Position numbers and translations under genes: made by a program. The notes under the pieces were generated by a model. That model saw nothing but the letters and a program-made list of their open reading frames with translations. It was not told where the DNA came from and did no database searches. A stretch of 64,000 nucleotides of DNA from NCBI GenBank assembly GCA_032073245.1, contig DAMANX010000005.1:124001-188000 (forward strand), read 5' to 3'. This document shows positions 36,110 to 45,155 of this stretch, piece after piece (within the stretch, counting starts at the first letter, position 1; each line of letters starts with the position of its first letter). The DNA comes from QVMG01 sp032073245. Lineage in GTDB: Bacteria; Bacteroidota; Bacteroidia; Bacteroidales; Tannerellaceae.

Positions 36110-37600
36110 ATGCCAGTAATGAAAACACCCGGGGTCTATATCGTTGAGAAGAACGCATTCCCCAATTCTGTAGTGGAAGTCGCGACGGCTGTTCCTGCCT
36201 TTATCGGCTACACGGAAAAAGCTTTGAACGGGACAAAATCATTATTGAATCAGCCATGGCGGATCACATCGATGGCAGAGTTCCGCTCTTATTTTGGAGA
36301 AGCACCCAAGCCGCAGTTTACGATCTTAAAGGATGCAGCGGTTTCAGGTATAACCTTTAATAAGGAAAACTATGTTGTGAAACGGTTAGACTCTTACAAC
36401 CTCTTTTACCAGATGCTACTTTTCTATGCCAACGGTGGTGGCCCGTGTTATATTATTTCGGTGGGTGACTATGACTCTGATCTGGAGAAAGCAAAACTGG
36501 AAGCAGGGATCGACCCGCTGACAAAAGAGCAGGAACCGACAATGATTGTTATTCCTGAGGCTATGTGTCTGGCGGATGCTAATGACTGCTATGCGTTACA
36601 ACAAACAATGCTCAATCATTGTGGTTATCGTATGCAAAACCGTTTTGCCATACTCGATGTATACAACGGATACAAAGACAGGATGGATCCTGACGGAGAT
36701 GTTGTTGCTAATTTCAGAGAAGCTATTGGAAGTGAATTTCTAGACTATGGGGCAGCCTATTATCCATGGATCAATACATCTATTGTACAGGAGAACGAAC
36801 TTAGTTTCCTAAATATGGCTGAAATAGACGAACTCAAAGATCTTCTTTTGGAGGAGATTTCACTGATCGTTATTTCTGAAGATAAGAAGTCACAATGGGA
36901 AGCTTATGTCAATAAACTCGGCACAGAGATGTCGGAGATCGAATTGACTACACTTCATAAGACTCTTTTCCAGCTTAGCCCCCTTTACAGGAATGTGATT
37001 AAAGAGATGCGGACAGTACTTAATCTGATGCCTGTATCAGCGGCTATGGCCGGTGTCTATACCATGGTAGATAACACGCGGGGGGTATGGAAAGCTCCTG
37101 CAAATGTGGGAATTGCTACAGCTGTTAGTCCGGCTGTAAATATTTCACATGAAGCACAGGAAGACCTGAATGTACCCCTAAGTGGAAAATCGATTAATGC
37201 CATCCGCACTTTTACGGGCGAAGGTATCAAAGTATGGGGAGCAAGGACTCTGGATGGTAATTCTCTGGATTGGAGATATATCAATGTTCGTCGTACTATG
37301 ATTATGCTGGAAGAGTCCATCAAGAATGCAGCCAGGGCTTATGTTTTTGATCCCAATGTTGCCAATACATGGGTGAATGTGAAAAGTATGATCGGAAACT
37401 TCCTGAACGGTATCTGGAAACGCGGCGGATTGGCCGGTGCCGTTCCCGATGATGCGTTCAGTGTACATGTCGGCCTGGGTGAGACAATGACTCCCGAAGA
37501 TATTCTTGAAGGTATTATGCGGGTAACAGTTCTTGTTGCAATAGTACGGCCAGCCGAATTTATTGAGATTACATTCCAGCAGCAAATGCAAAAAAGCTGA
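36110..37600 (+). CDS. contractile sheath protein (Pvc2-like)
   Basis: A 496-residue phage-tail-sheath-family protein. It starts MKTPGVYIVEKNAFPNSVVE, the classical sheath start (TPGVY.E). It has the AVPAFIGYTEKA strand, a variable outer domain, and the conserved C-terminal sheath domain (NAIRTFTGEGIKVWGARTL, WRYINVRRTMIMLEESI, NFLNGIWKRGGLAGA). It polymerises around the tube and contracts to drive it out. Only one sheath gene is present, while PVC-type loci often have two or three. GC content jumps at its start relative to the two genes before it. Confidence 0.95.
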   Translation: MPVMKTPGVYIVEKNAFPNSVVEVATAVPAFIGYTEKALNGTKSLLNQPWRITSMAEFRSYFGEAPKPQFTILKDAAVSGITFNKENYVVKRLDSYNLFYQMLLFYANGGGPCYIISVGDYDSDLEKAKLEAGIDPLTKEQEPTMIVIPEAMCLADANDCYALQQTMLNHCGYRMQNRFAILDVYNGYKDRMDPDGDVVANFREAIGSEFLDYGAAYYPWINTSIVQENELSFLNMAEIDELKDLLLEEISLIVISEDKKSQWEAYVNKLGTEMSEIELTTLHKTLFQLSPLYRNVIKEMRTVLNLMPVSAAMAGVYTMVDNTRGVWKAPANVGIATAVSPAVNISHEAQEDLNVPLSGKSINAIRTFTGEGIKVWGARTLDGNSLDWRYINVRRTMIMLEESIKNAARAYVFDPNVANTWVNVKSMIGNFLNGIWKRGGLAGAVPDDAFSVHVGLGETMTPEDILEGIMRVTVLVAIVRPAEFIEITFQQQMQKS

Positions 37601-37650
37601 TGTATGTAGAGCGTAAAATGATTAATTATTAGCAAAATCAAATAACAGAA

Positions 37651-37669
37651 CACTTCTAAGCGAGAAGTG
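37651..37669 (+). promoter_or_regulatory. hairpin between sheath and tube genes
   Basis: CACTTCT (37651-37657) pairs perfectly with AGAAGTG (37663-37669) around a five-base loop, in a 113-base gap between sheath and first tube gene. There is no T run, so it is unlikely to be a full terminator. It may be an RNA processing or stability element; a separate tube promoter was not identified. Confidence 0.4.
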
Positions 37670-37713
37670 ACAATATAAACAATTCGTAATTTTTAATTTT
37701 AATTGAACAAATT

Positions 37714-38166
37714 ATGGCTGGAGAAGCACAAGATAATGTATGGCCTTTGCCGAAATTTTACTTTAATGTGGAAATTGGGCCTTTGGCAGAAGCTACCTTT
37801 CAGGAAGTATCAGGTCTGGAAGTGGAAGCACAGGTGATAGAATACCGTCATGGGAATAGTCCCGAGTTTTCAACCATTAAGATGCCGGGTATTAAGAAAT
37901 TCAGTGATATAACATTGAAAAAAGGAGTGTTCAAGAGTGATAATAAGTTTTGGGATTGGTTCAATCAGATCAAGATGAATACCATCGAACGGCAACCGGT
38001 TACGATCAGCTTACTGGATGAAGGCGGTTCGCCCACAATGGTCTGGAAGTTGGCCAATGCGTGGCCTACTAAAATAACAGGTACCGATCTGAAATCGGAT
38101 GGAAACGAAGTCGCTGTTGAAACACTTGTATTGGCTCATGAAGGATTAGTAATCGAAAACGGTTAA
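37714..38166 (+). CDS. inner tube protein 1 (Pvc1/Hcp-like)
   Basis: A 150-residue tail-tube protein of the T4 gp19/Hcp-like family: WPLPKFYFNVEIG, FQEVSGLEVEAQVIEYRHG (EVSGL is the family hallmark), and the closing WKLANAWPTKITGTDLKSDG, VAVETLVLAHEGL strands. It should be the main stacked tube subunit that holds cargo in its lumen. Length is normal. Confidence 0.94.
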   Translation: MAGEAQDNVWPLPKFYFNVEIGPLAEATFQEVSGLEVEAQVIEYRHGNSPEFSTIKMPGIKKFSDITLKKGVFKSDNKFWDWFNQIKMNTIERQPVTISLLDEGGSPTMVWKLANAWPTKITGTDLKSDGNEVAVETLVLAHEGLVIENG

Positions 38167-38194
38167 TATCTGAATTATAAAAAGTTTTGAAAGG

Positions 38195-38644
38195 ATGTTT
38201 GAAGAAGATGGTTGGGATCTGCCCGTTGCTTTTCACTTTAATGTGAGCATCGGTCCATATGATGTTGCTTTTAAGGAAGTTAGCGGGTTGGATTCGGAAA
38301 TGGAACTGGAGACTATTCAGGAGGGTGGTGTAAACGACTTTGAATATAAAGTACCGAAGCAGGTGAAACATAGCAATCTTGTCCTGAAACGGGCTATGTT
38401 ACCTATGGATCATCCGCTGGTACTTTGGTGTGAAAGCGTCCTCGACAGTGACTTATCGCAGACTATTGATCTGGTGAATATAAAAATTAACCTCTTAAAT
38501 GAGAATCGTATGCCGATTTATAACTGGACTTGTTCCGATGCTTATCCGGTCAAATGGCAAATTGACTCTCTCGATGCCGAAAAGAACAGCATCCTGATCG
38601 AAACGATGGAGTTCGCTTATACCACTCTTAAAAGGACTTTTTGA
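38195..38644 (+). CDS. inner tube protein 2 (Pvc5-like)
   Basis: A 149-residue second tube protein, related to but clearly distinct from the first (LPVAFHFNVSIG, FKEVSGLDSEMELETIQEGG, WTCSDAYPVKWQIDSLDAEK). In PVC-type particles the second tube protein forms the first ring(s) above the spike. It is 28 bases downstream of tube 1 and followed after four bases by a small DUF5908-like gene, the same order as pvc5-pvc6. Confidence 0.92.
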   Translation: MFEEDGWDLPVAFHFNVSIGPYDVAFKEVSGLDSEMELETIQEGGVNDFEYKVPKQVKHSNLVLKRAMLPMDHPLVLWCESVLDSDLSQTIDLVNIKINLLNENRMPIYNWTCSDAYPVKWQIDSLDAEKNSILIETMEFAYTTLKRTF

Positions 38645-38648
38645 GTAT

Positions 38649-38810
38649 ATGACAATTATAATAAAAGAAATGAAGGTAAGGGCGGTGATCGAACGTGATT
38701 CATCGCAATATGCATTCAACGAAGAATCGTTGCGGAAGATCAAAAATGAAATCTATAACCGGCTAAAGGAGGATTTTGAGACGGAAAATAAGAAAAGGAG
38801 AGATCGCTGA
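38649..38810 (+). CDS. small DUF5908-like protein (Pvc6 position)
   Basis: A 53-residue gene: start MTIIIKEMKVRAVIERDSSQ and a lysine/arginine-rich helical end. The short beta strand start (TIIIKEMKVRAVIE) plus helix is typical of DUF5908 proteins, which occur in Bacteroidota eCIS loci at the position of pvc6. Its TGA shares a base with the ATG of the LysM adaptor (TGATG), so it is coupled. Its function in the particle is not known; a small baseplate or assembly part is likely. Confidence 0.75.
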   Translation: MTIIIKEMKVRAVIERDSSQYAFNEESLRKIKNEIYNRLKEDFETENKKRRDR

Positions 38811-39466
38811 TGACACTTATAAAGATGACACTTTATGGTTTTGAGGATAAAGATTTTATATCTTCAATAGGCTCTTTTGATCTGCAGGTAAATCCATCGG
38901 CACTGAAGCTGAACAAGACTACCAGTTATACTGCAACCGAAGTACCCGGGCAACAGGATGAATTAAAGCTGGATCGTCCAAAACAAAATACATTGAATTT
39001 TGATTTCGTCCTGGATGATACCGGGGTGATACCTCATGTAGAAAAACTACCTATCAAAGACAGACTCAATAATCTTGAAAATATACTTTATAAGATAAAA
39101 GGAGAATCTCACGAACCTGGGTATATCAAAGCGATCTGGGGTACTTTTTCTTTTCAGGGAAGATTGACATCACTCAGTTACGATTATTCTCTTTTTAAGC
39201 CTAATGGAGAGCCATTACGTGTGAAAGTATCGGTAACAATTGAGGGTAATAAAAAAGAAGTTGAACTCCGTTCGCCCGATCTTTCTCGTATTATAATCGT
39301 AAAAGCCGGAGATTCTTTGCCACTGCTCTGTAATGACTTCTACGGTGACCCTTCCTATTGCACGGATGTCGCCAAGGTAAATAATCTTTCAGATTTCCGC
39401 AATGTTAAACCGGGAACACGGCTGTTGTTCCCACCATTAGTACGTTATGGAGACACGACAAAATGA
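38810..39466 (+). CDS. tube-spike adaptor with LysM domain (Pvc7-like)
   Basis: A 218-residue protein. The N-terminal two-thirds is the CIS tube-like domain (FDLQVNPSALKLNKTTSY, LKLDRPKQNTLNFDFVLDDT). The C-terminus is a LysM domain (IIVKAGDSLPLLCNDFYGDP ... NNLSDFRNVKPGTRLLFPP). In phage and eCIS this class links the tube to the spike and baseplate hub (gp53/Afp7-like); the LysM is structural and need not bind peptidoglycan. It overlaps the spike gene by 20 bases. Confidence 0.9.
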   Translation: MTLIKMTLYGFEDKDFISSIGSFDLQVNPSALKLNKTTSYTATEVPGQQDELKLDRPKQNTLNFDFVLDDTGVIPHVEKLPIKDRLNNLENILYKIKGESHEPGYIKAIWGTFSFQGRLTSLSYDYSLFKPNGEPLRVKVSVTIEGNKKEVELRSPDLSRIIIVKAGDSLPLLCNDFYGDPSYCTDVAKVNNLSDFRNVKPGTRLLFPPLVRYGDTTK

Positions 39467-41237
39467 TATACCCCGACAGGCGGTCCGTTTCACAGTGTAT
39501 AGTGAGGGATCGAAGATTAGCGATACATTCGGTATTCATTCAATTTATGTCTACAGGGCAGTGAATCGGATCGGACGTTGTGTGATCCGGATTTCAGCCG
39601 GAGATATGCCCAATGCCGATATACCTGAAAGCAATAGCGATACCTTTGCTCCAGGCAAAAGCATTGATATAGAAGCGGGATACGAAGAAGAACAAAGTCC
39701 GATCTTCCAAGGCTTTGTAACTACACACAAACTTTCCGTAAAGGAAGGAAATAAATGTGTGCTCGAAGTTGAATGTCATGAGTATACTTTTCCGCTTACA
39801 CAGGGACGAAAAAATCGGGTTTTTACGCATAAAACCGACAAGGCCGTGATAGAAAGTATCCTAGGAGAAACTTCAGGATTGAATTCAGACTGCGCCGCGA
39901 CAAGTATTACCTATAACGAGTTGGTCCAGTATTATTGTACCGATTGGGATTTTATCCTTTCGCGGGCCGATATGAACGGATTGGTAATCACTACGAATAA
40001 TGAGAATATAGTTATCAAGCCGCCTGTAGTAAGTGGAGAACCTGTGGTTCGGATTACTTATGGAATGGATCTGATCTCCTTTGAAGGTGAATTGACGGCA
40101 AACGATCAGCAGACTGCGTTGAAAGCCACAGGATGGGATATAGCAGCCCAGGAAATAATCACTGAAGAATGTAGTTCACCGTCTTTAAATGCACAGGGTA
40201 ATATGTCACTTACTACCTTAGCCGAAGCATCGGGAGGTAGTGAATGGACATTACAGACCGAAGTTTGTGCCGGTCCTCACGAACTGAAAACATGGGGAGA
40301 GGGACAGCTGTTGAAAATGGGTTTGTCGCGTATTCAGGGTACGGTTAGTTTCTATGGAAATGCTTCTGTTATACCTGGTTGCCTGTTGGCACTCGACGGT
40401 CTTGGAAATCGTTTCAATGGAAATGCTTATATCGGATCTGTCGAACATACTATCCGCCGGGGAGAATGGATTACCACTTCCGGAATGGGACTGCCGTATG
40501 AGAACGTGACTGAGAAAACCGATGTAATGGCTCCTGCAGCATCCGGCCTTTTGCCGGGTATCAGTGGATTGCATATCGGAAAGGTAACGAAACTCGATGA
40601 AGATCCGGCAGGTGAAGGACGCATACAGGTAGAAATACCGATACTGAACAGTGATGAGAATAAAATCTGGGCGCGTGTTGGATGCAACTGGGCTGGGAAT
40701 AGGTATGGATCTTTCTTTATACCTGATGTGGGTGATGAGGTGATTCTCGGGTTTTTCAACAATGATCCATGTAGCGCGGTGATTCTGGGAAGTCTTTATA
40801 GCAGCTGTCGCAATTCACCTCATCCATTGACTGCCGAAAATACCATCCGCGGTTTTGTTACCAAAGAAAGTATGAAGCTGACATTCAATGAAGAAGATAA
40901 AATCATAACCCTTGAGACTCCTGGAGGGAATAAGGTGGTCATAAGTGATAAGGAGAAAGGAATTAGCTTGACAGATGAGAACCGGAACAAACTGGTGATG
41001 AACGATAACGGCATTACCCTCCAATCAGCAAGAGATCTCACATTGAAAGCCCAGGCGAATATTAAAGTAGAAGCCAATCAATCCATAAATATAAAAGCAC
41101 AAACAGATTTAAAATCTGAAGCCCTCAATATTGAATCCAAAGCAAAGATCGCACTAAAAATGCAAGGTACGGCTTCTGCCGAGATCTCTGCTTCCGGACA
41201 GACTACGGTGAAAGGTGCAATGGTAATGATCAATTAA
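39447..41237 (+). CDS. spike protein, VgrG/gp27-gp5-like (Pvc8-like)
   Basis: A 596-residue trimeric spike. The N-terminal part is the gp27-like hub (KCVLEVECHEYTFPLTQGRKN). The middle has the gp5 OB-fold (LHIGKVTKLDEDPAGEGRIQ, GSFFIPDVGDEVILGFFNND, PCSAVILGSLYSS). The C-terminus is a repetitive beta-helix (LTFNEEDKIITLETPGGNKV, NGITLQSARDLTLKAQANIK and so on) ending in the tip-binding segment. It penetrates the target membrane. No extra effector domain is fused. It is followed by the PAAR tip gene 11 bases later. Confidence 0.94.
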   Translation: METRQNDIPRQAVRFTVYSEGSKISDTFGIHSIYVYRAVNRIGRCVIRISAGDMPNADIPESNSDTFAPGKSIDIEAGYEEEQSPIFQGFVTTHKLSVKEGNKCVLEVECHEYTFPLTQGRKNRVFTHKTDKAVIESILGETSGLNSDCAATSITYNELVQYYCTDWDFILSRADMNGLVITTNNENIVIKPPVVSGEPVVRITYGMDLISFEGELTANDQQTALKATGWDIAAQEIITEECSSPSLNAQGNMSLTTLAEASGGSEWTLQTEVCAGPHELKTWGEGQLLKMGLSRIQGTVSFYGNASVIPGCLLALDGLGNRFNGNAYIGSVEHTIRRGEWITTSGMGLPYENVTEKTDVMAPAASGLLPGISGLHIGKVTKLDEDPAGEGRIQVEIPILNSDENKIWARVGCNWAGNRYGSFFIPDVGDEVILGFFNNDPCSAVILGSLYSSCRNSPHPLTAENTIRGFVTKESMKLTFNEEDKIITLETPGGNKVVISDKEKGISLTDENRNKLVMNDNGITLQSARDLTLKAQANIKVEANQSINIKAQTDLKSEALNIESKAKIALKMQGTASAEISASGQTTVKGAMVMIN

Positions 41238-41248
41238 ACATTAAAATT

Positions 41249-41548
41249 ATGCCTCCAGCAGCAAGACTAACAGATATGCATACCTGTCCGATGCAGACAC
41301 CAGGTATACCACCCATTCCTCATGTAGGAGGACCCGTAACGGGTCCAGGTGCACCGACAGTATTGATAGGAAAGCTCCCGGCTGCAGTTATGGGAGATAT
41401 GTGCGTTTGTGTCGGGCCTCCCGATACGATTGTAAAAGGTTCGGCTACAGTAATGATCTGCGGTAAACCGGCTGCACGAATAGGAGATACCTGTGCTCAT
41501 GGCGGAACGATTGTGCTCGGATGCCCTACGGTAATTATAGGAGGGTAG
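41249..41548 (+). CDS. PAAR-domain spike tip (Pvc10-like)
   Basis: A 99-residue PAAR protein beginning PPAARLTDMHTCPMQTPG, with the repeated GxPA(A)R/GD pattern (PAAVMGDMCVCVGPP, PAARIGDTCAHGG) that folds as the metal-tipped cone on the spike. Cys and His residues typical of the zinc site are present. It consists of the tip only, with no toxin extension. Confidence 0.95.
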   Translation: MPPAARLTDMHTCPMQTPGIPPIPHVGGPVTGPGAPTVLIGKLPAAVMGDMCVCVGPPDTIVKGSATVMICGKPAARIGDTCAHGGTIVLGCPTVIIGG

Positions 41549-41552
41549 AGCG

Positions 41553-41966
41553 ATGAAAAGTTTTTCGTACCTCGGCAAAGGATGGTCTTTCCCCCCTGCT
41601 TTTATAAAAGATAAGGGAGTGGAAATGGTCAGTGAGGAAGAAGATATCCGGCAAAGTTTATCTATCCTTTTCACAACTATTCCCGGCGAACGGGTTTTTC
41701 GCTACGATTATGGTTGTAATATCCACCAATGGGTATTTGGTGAGATCAACTTATCGGAGAAAACACTGATCGCTGAAATGATCGAACAAGCTATTTATGA
41801 TTTTGAACCACGCATACTAGTGGAACGTGTGGAAATCGAAACGAAAGATGCCCCGGAGGGTATATTGTGGATCGATTTCCATTATCTTATTCCTTCGGTG
41901 AATAGTCGACGGAATATGGTCTTCCCTTTTTATTTTAAAGAGGGAACGCATTTGAAAAACGAATAA
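41553..41966 (+). CDS. baseplate wedge protein gp25-like (Pvc9-like)
   Basis: A 137-residue GPW/gp25 family protein. It has the conserved FTTIPGERVFRYDYGCNIH (EPR-type loop, here GER) and IYDFEPRILVERVEIE segments. It joins the sheath to the baseplate and starts sheath assembly. Four bases follow the PAAR gene, and eight bases precede the baseplate-J gene. Confidence 0.92.
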   Translation: MKSFSYLGKGWSFPPAFIKDKGVEMVSEEEDIRQSLSILFTTIPGERVFRYDYGCNIHQWVFGEINLSEKTLIAEMIEQAIYDFEPRILVERVEIETKDAPEGILWIDFHYLIPSVNSRRNMVFPFYFKEGTHLKNE

Positions 41967-41974
41967 ATTGAAGA

Positions 41975-44900
41975 ATGATTAAAGGTGACGGATTAAATAG
42001 GAATGATAGGGTAGAGCGGGTGACTTCCGTCCGGCCGTTCCGTGTCATTGACAATGATATTTGTTCCTTATTACGGCAGGTAGAAAGGATAGCCTCCTTT
42101 ATACGATATTACAATTTCAATCGCGAGCCCGAAGGATATTGGGATGAGTTACTCTCAGAACTAAAAAAAATACATTGCTTTTATAAAGAGAAGGGATATT
42201 TACCTCAGCCTGATGGAAATATGGAACCATCGCAGAGTGTTATCCTCATCTTCCTGCAACAATTACATAAGCTGACCGACTCTTTCAATAATCGCTGGAT
42301 GCAATTGCCTTATTGGTATATCAACGAAGTACTGGGAATAGAATCATTACCGCCGCTAGCCGACAAAGTGTGGATATGTTTTGAGAAGAATATACCCGGA
42401 ATTGTCTTCGTTCGTAAAGGTGAACGTTTCAAGGCAACCACAGCAGAAGGAGGAATGTCTTTTATCTACCGGATGACATCCGACTTTCAAGTTGAAAACA
42501 CAACGGTTGAGAAGGCTTTTTCAATATGGTTTGAAAAGAAAAAACATATCTTTCCAGCTTCGGAACTTGATGCAGTTACATCGTTGCGTATCAAAGATCT
42601 GCTGAACGAAGAATGCGGAATGAACCTTATGTTTGCTGGAGAAAAGAATCTGTCCCATGCTCAATCACCGGGATTTATGATTGCATCTGCTTCACTTCTG
42701 TTGCGGGAAGGCAAAAGGGTAGTAACCGTTACATTGGAAGCCGAAAACAGACCACTGACTACTTTTATTACTCGCAGGGTAGATCCTGCGGAAGATGCTT
42801 TTGACTTCACGTCGGAAACTGCTAAATATGTCCGTTTAATCGATAATATCTTTTATCTGCAGATAAGCACAGCTGACGGATGGAAGGTTCTAAACCATTA
42901 TACGGTACGTCATGCCGAAGATTGCCGAGACGACCTTGTGATTCGCTTTATTCTCCCTGAGGATTTCCCGGCAACAGCTGCATGTGAAGATGAAACACAT
43001 AATTTCTGTTCCGATTATCCGGTATTGAAAGTACTGCTCAACCTGGATGCCTGGCTTTATCCCTATTCCTGGATTAAAGATTTCCTGTTGAGACGCATCC
43101 GAATCCATACGTGTGTTGAAGGAGTTACCAATCTGTTGGTTTACAACGAGCTGGGACGTATCGACAATTCGAAGCCTTTCCAACCGTTCGGACTCAATAC
43201 CGAACGGGGAACATGGTTTGCTATTGGTAACTATGAAATGGCAGTCCGACCGACATTGTCGCTGAATGTATCTATTCAATGGGGGCAACTACCCTGTGAT
43301 GAATACGGACTTAAAGAATATTATGAAGGATACGAAGCAGAGATTGACAATACTTCTTTCCGTATCCGTCCTCGTTATCTCAATGATTACAACTGGCGTT
43401 ATTCATCAGCTACCCGGCAGTGGTATCTCTTTTCATCCCAACCGTCGCGGCCTGATGGCACCCCAGGGCCGTCGCTTCCGCTTTCACCAAACACTTATTG
43501 GAAAAATATACCGGTCGACAAAATGACCCCGGTTACTCTTCCCGAAGACTTATACGAATACTCGATACAATCGAAAAACGGCTTTGTGAGTTTTCTGCTT
43601 GACGAGCCTGCTATCGGATTCGGAGAAAAACGCTATCGATATCTCTTTACTGAAAGAATGATGCGTCAGACTATAAAGAAGAAAAACCATATTTTGCTCA
43701 ATCCTCCAATTGTTCCTGTAATCGAACGTATAACTCTCGACTATGAAGCAGAGGAAATAATCGATCTCCGTACTCATCGCACAAATGACTGTAATCGTTT
43801 CTATCATGTTTTTCCTCTCGGATGTAAACAGATGTTTCCTAACCGTGAAAATACCAGTATTCCATTGATCTACAAGTTGGAGTCAGACGCGAATGTAATA
43901 TTGGGATTACACCATGCAAAAGGAGGTAAGTTTATACGGCTTTACCTCGACTTTGTTCCGGTAAACCGGGAGATTGCTGATATGGAACTTCCCCGTTTGA
44001 GATGGTATTATGGAGATGGATACAGTTGGCGTCCTATGCCCGACAGTGTGATTGAAAATGATACCACCCGTAACCTGCTAACCGGAGGTTGCATCGACTT
44101 TTATTTGCCCGAAGATATCGATCGATACCATTCGGAACAGACAGGACTGGTATGGATACGTGCTGGAATAGAAGATCATGCCGATTATATACCAGATTTG
44201 GCCGGTATATATGTGAACGTCGCCGAACTGGAATTGGAAATCGATGATCCTGCTGATGATCGTTGGCAGGCCTTTCGTAAGACACAGAAAGATATACGTC
44301 CCGTTCGGAGCATACCAGGAATAACAGCAGTGAAAAATATCAGTACTTTCCAGGGTGGACGTGAGAAAGAGACCGATCGCAATAAACTGATCCGCATATC
44401 CGAATATGTTACTCATCGGGGCCGGGCAGTAACACCGCGCGATTACGAAAGGCTAACCCTTCAACGATTCACAGTAATTGAAAAAGTAAAATGTATCCCG
44501 GCGCTTGATACGAAGCATCAGCGAGCAGGAGTGGTTACGGTGGTGGTTATACCAAAAAATGACAGTATAATGCTTACTGAATGGCGGCCAAAAGCTTCTT
44601 CCGCCCTCATTCTTGTGATCGAGGAATATTTGAACCGTCATGTCTCGGCAACCGTAGAGTTTGTAGATGTGATCAACCCTGAATATGAAGAATTGATGAT
44701 ACGTTGCCGTGTTATATTCAAACGCAAATATTCTTCAGGAGCCTCCCGTCGTCGTCTGAAAGAATTGTGTGACCGAATGATAGCACCCTGGCAACCGTAT
44801 AAAGAAACCCCGTCATTTGATTACTTTATACGGTTGCAAACCGTATACGATACCATCCGCGAACAGGAATACATTCTTTCTGTGGATGAACTATCCGTTA

Positions 44901-45088
44901 TTCGTTTGACGGAAAAAAAGGAAGAACATTATGTCATACACGAATACAACGGAGAGGATGAAATCATCAGGCCCTCCGAACCCTATGCTATTTTCGTTCC
45001 TGCCCGGGAGCATCTTTTCCTTATGGAAACAGAAACGCCTTTCGGTATCAGCGAAATGACCATAGATGAAACATTTGTAGTGGAATAA
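41975..45088 (+). CDS. baseplate J/gp6-like wedge protein (Pvc11-like)
   Basis: A 1037-residue baseplate component. The N-terminal ~500 residues are a large domain typical of eCIS Pvc11 (IPGIVFVRKGERFKATTAEG). The C-terminal part has the baseplate-J core (YVTHRGRAVTPRDYERLTLQ, IEKVKCIPALD, VTVVVIPK, LNRHVSATVEFVDVINPEYE). It forms the wedge that opens on contact. Length is usual for the family. Confidence 0.92.
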   Translation: MIKGDGLNRNDRVERVTSVRPFRVIDNDICSLLRQVERIASFIRYYNFNREPEGYWDELLSELKKIHCFYKEKGYLPQPDGNMEPSQSVILIFLQQLHKLTDSFNNRWMQLPYWYINEVLGIESLPPLADKVWICFEKNIPGIVFVRKGERFKATTAEGGMSFIYRMTSDFQVENTTVEKAFSIWFEKKKHIFPASELDAVTSLRIKDLLNEECGMNLMFAGEKNLSHAQSPGFMIASASLLLREGKRVVTVTLEAENRPLTTFITRRVDPAEDAFDFTSETAKYVRLIDNIFYLQISTADGWKVLNHYTVRHAEDCRDDLVIRFILPEDFPATAACEDETHNFCSDYPVLKVLLNLDAWLYPYSWIKDFLLRRIRIHTCVEGVTNLLVYNELGRIDNSKPFQPFGLNTERGTWFAIGNYEMAVRPTLSLNVSIQWGQLPCDEYGLKEYYEGYEAEIDNTSFRIRPRYLNDYNWRYSSATRQWYLFSSQPSRPDGTPGPSLPLSPNTYWKNIPVDKMTPVTLPEDLYEYSIQSKNGFVSFLLDEPAIGFGEKRYRYLFTERMMRQTIKKKNHILLNPPIVPVIERITLDYEAEEIIDLRTHRTNDCNRFYHVFPLGCKQMFPNRENTSIPLIYKLESDANVILGLHHAKGGKFIRLYLDFVPVNREIADMELPRLRWYYGDGYSWRPMPDSVIENDTTRNLLTGGCIDFYLPEDIDRYHSEQTGLVWIRAGIEDHADYIPDLAGIYVNVAELELEIDDPADDRWQAFRKTQKDIRPVRSIPGITAVKNISTFQGGREKETDRNKLIRISEYVTHRGRAVTPRDYERLTLQRFTVIEKVKCIPALDTKHQRAGVVTVVVIPKNDSIMLTEWRPKASSALILVIEEYLNRHVSATVEFVDVINPEYEELMIRCRVIFKRKYSSGASRRRLKELCDRMIAPWQPYKETPSFDYFIRLQTVYDTIREQEYILSVDELSVIRLTEKKEEHYVIHEYNGEDEIIRPSEPYAIFVPAREHLFLMETETPFGISEMTIDETFVVE

Positions 45089-45100
45089 TATTAAAGCCTT

Positions 45101-45128
45101 TAAAGCCTTTAGACTCTCAAAGGCTTTA
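45101..45128 (+). promoter_or_regulatory. intercistronic hairpin after baseplate gene
   Basis: TAAAGCCTTT (45101-45110) pairs perfectly with AAAGGCTTTA (45119-45128) around an eight-base loop, preceded by another AAGCCTT copy at 45093. It is followed by a mixed AT stretch, not a clean T run. It could be a weak terminator lowering expression of later genes or an mRNA stabiliser. Confidence 0.5.
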
Positions 45129-45155
45129 AGGATTTTAAGGGAATAAAAAGCAACT

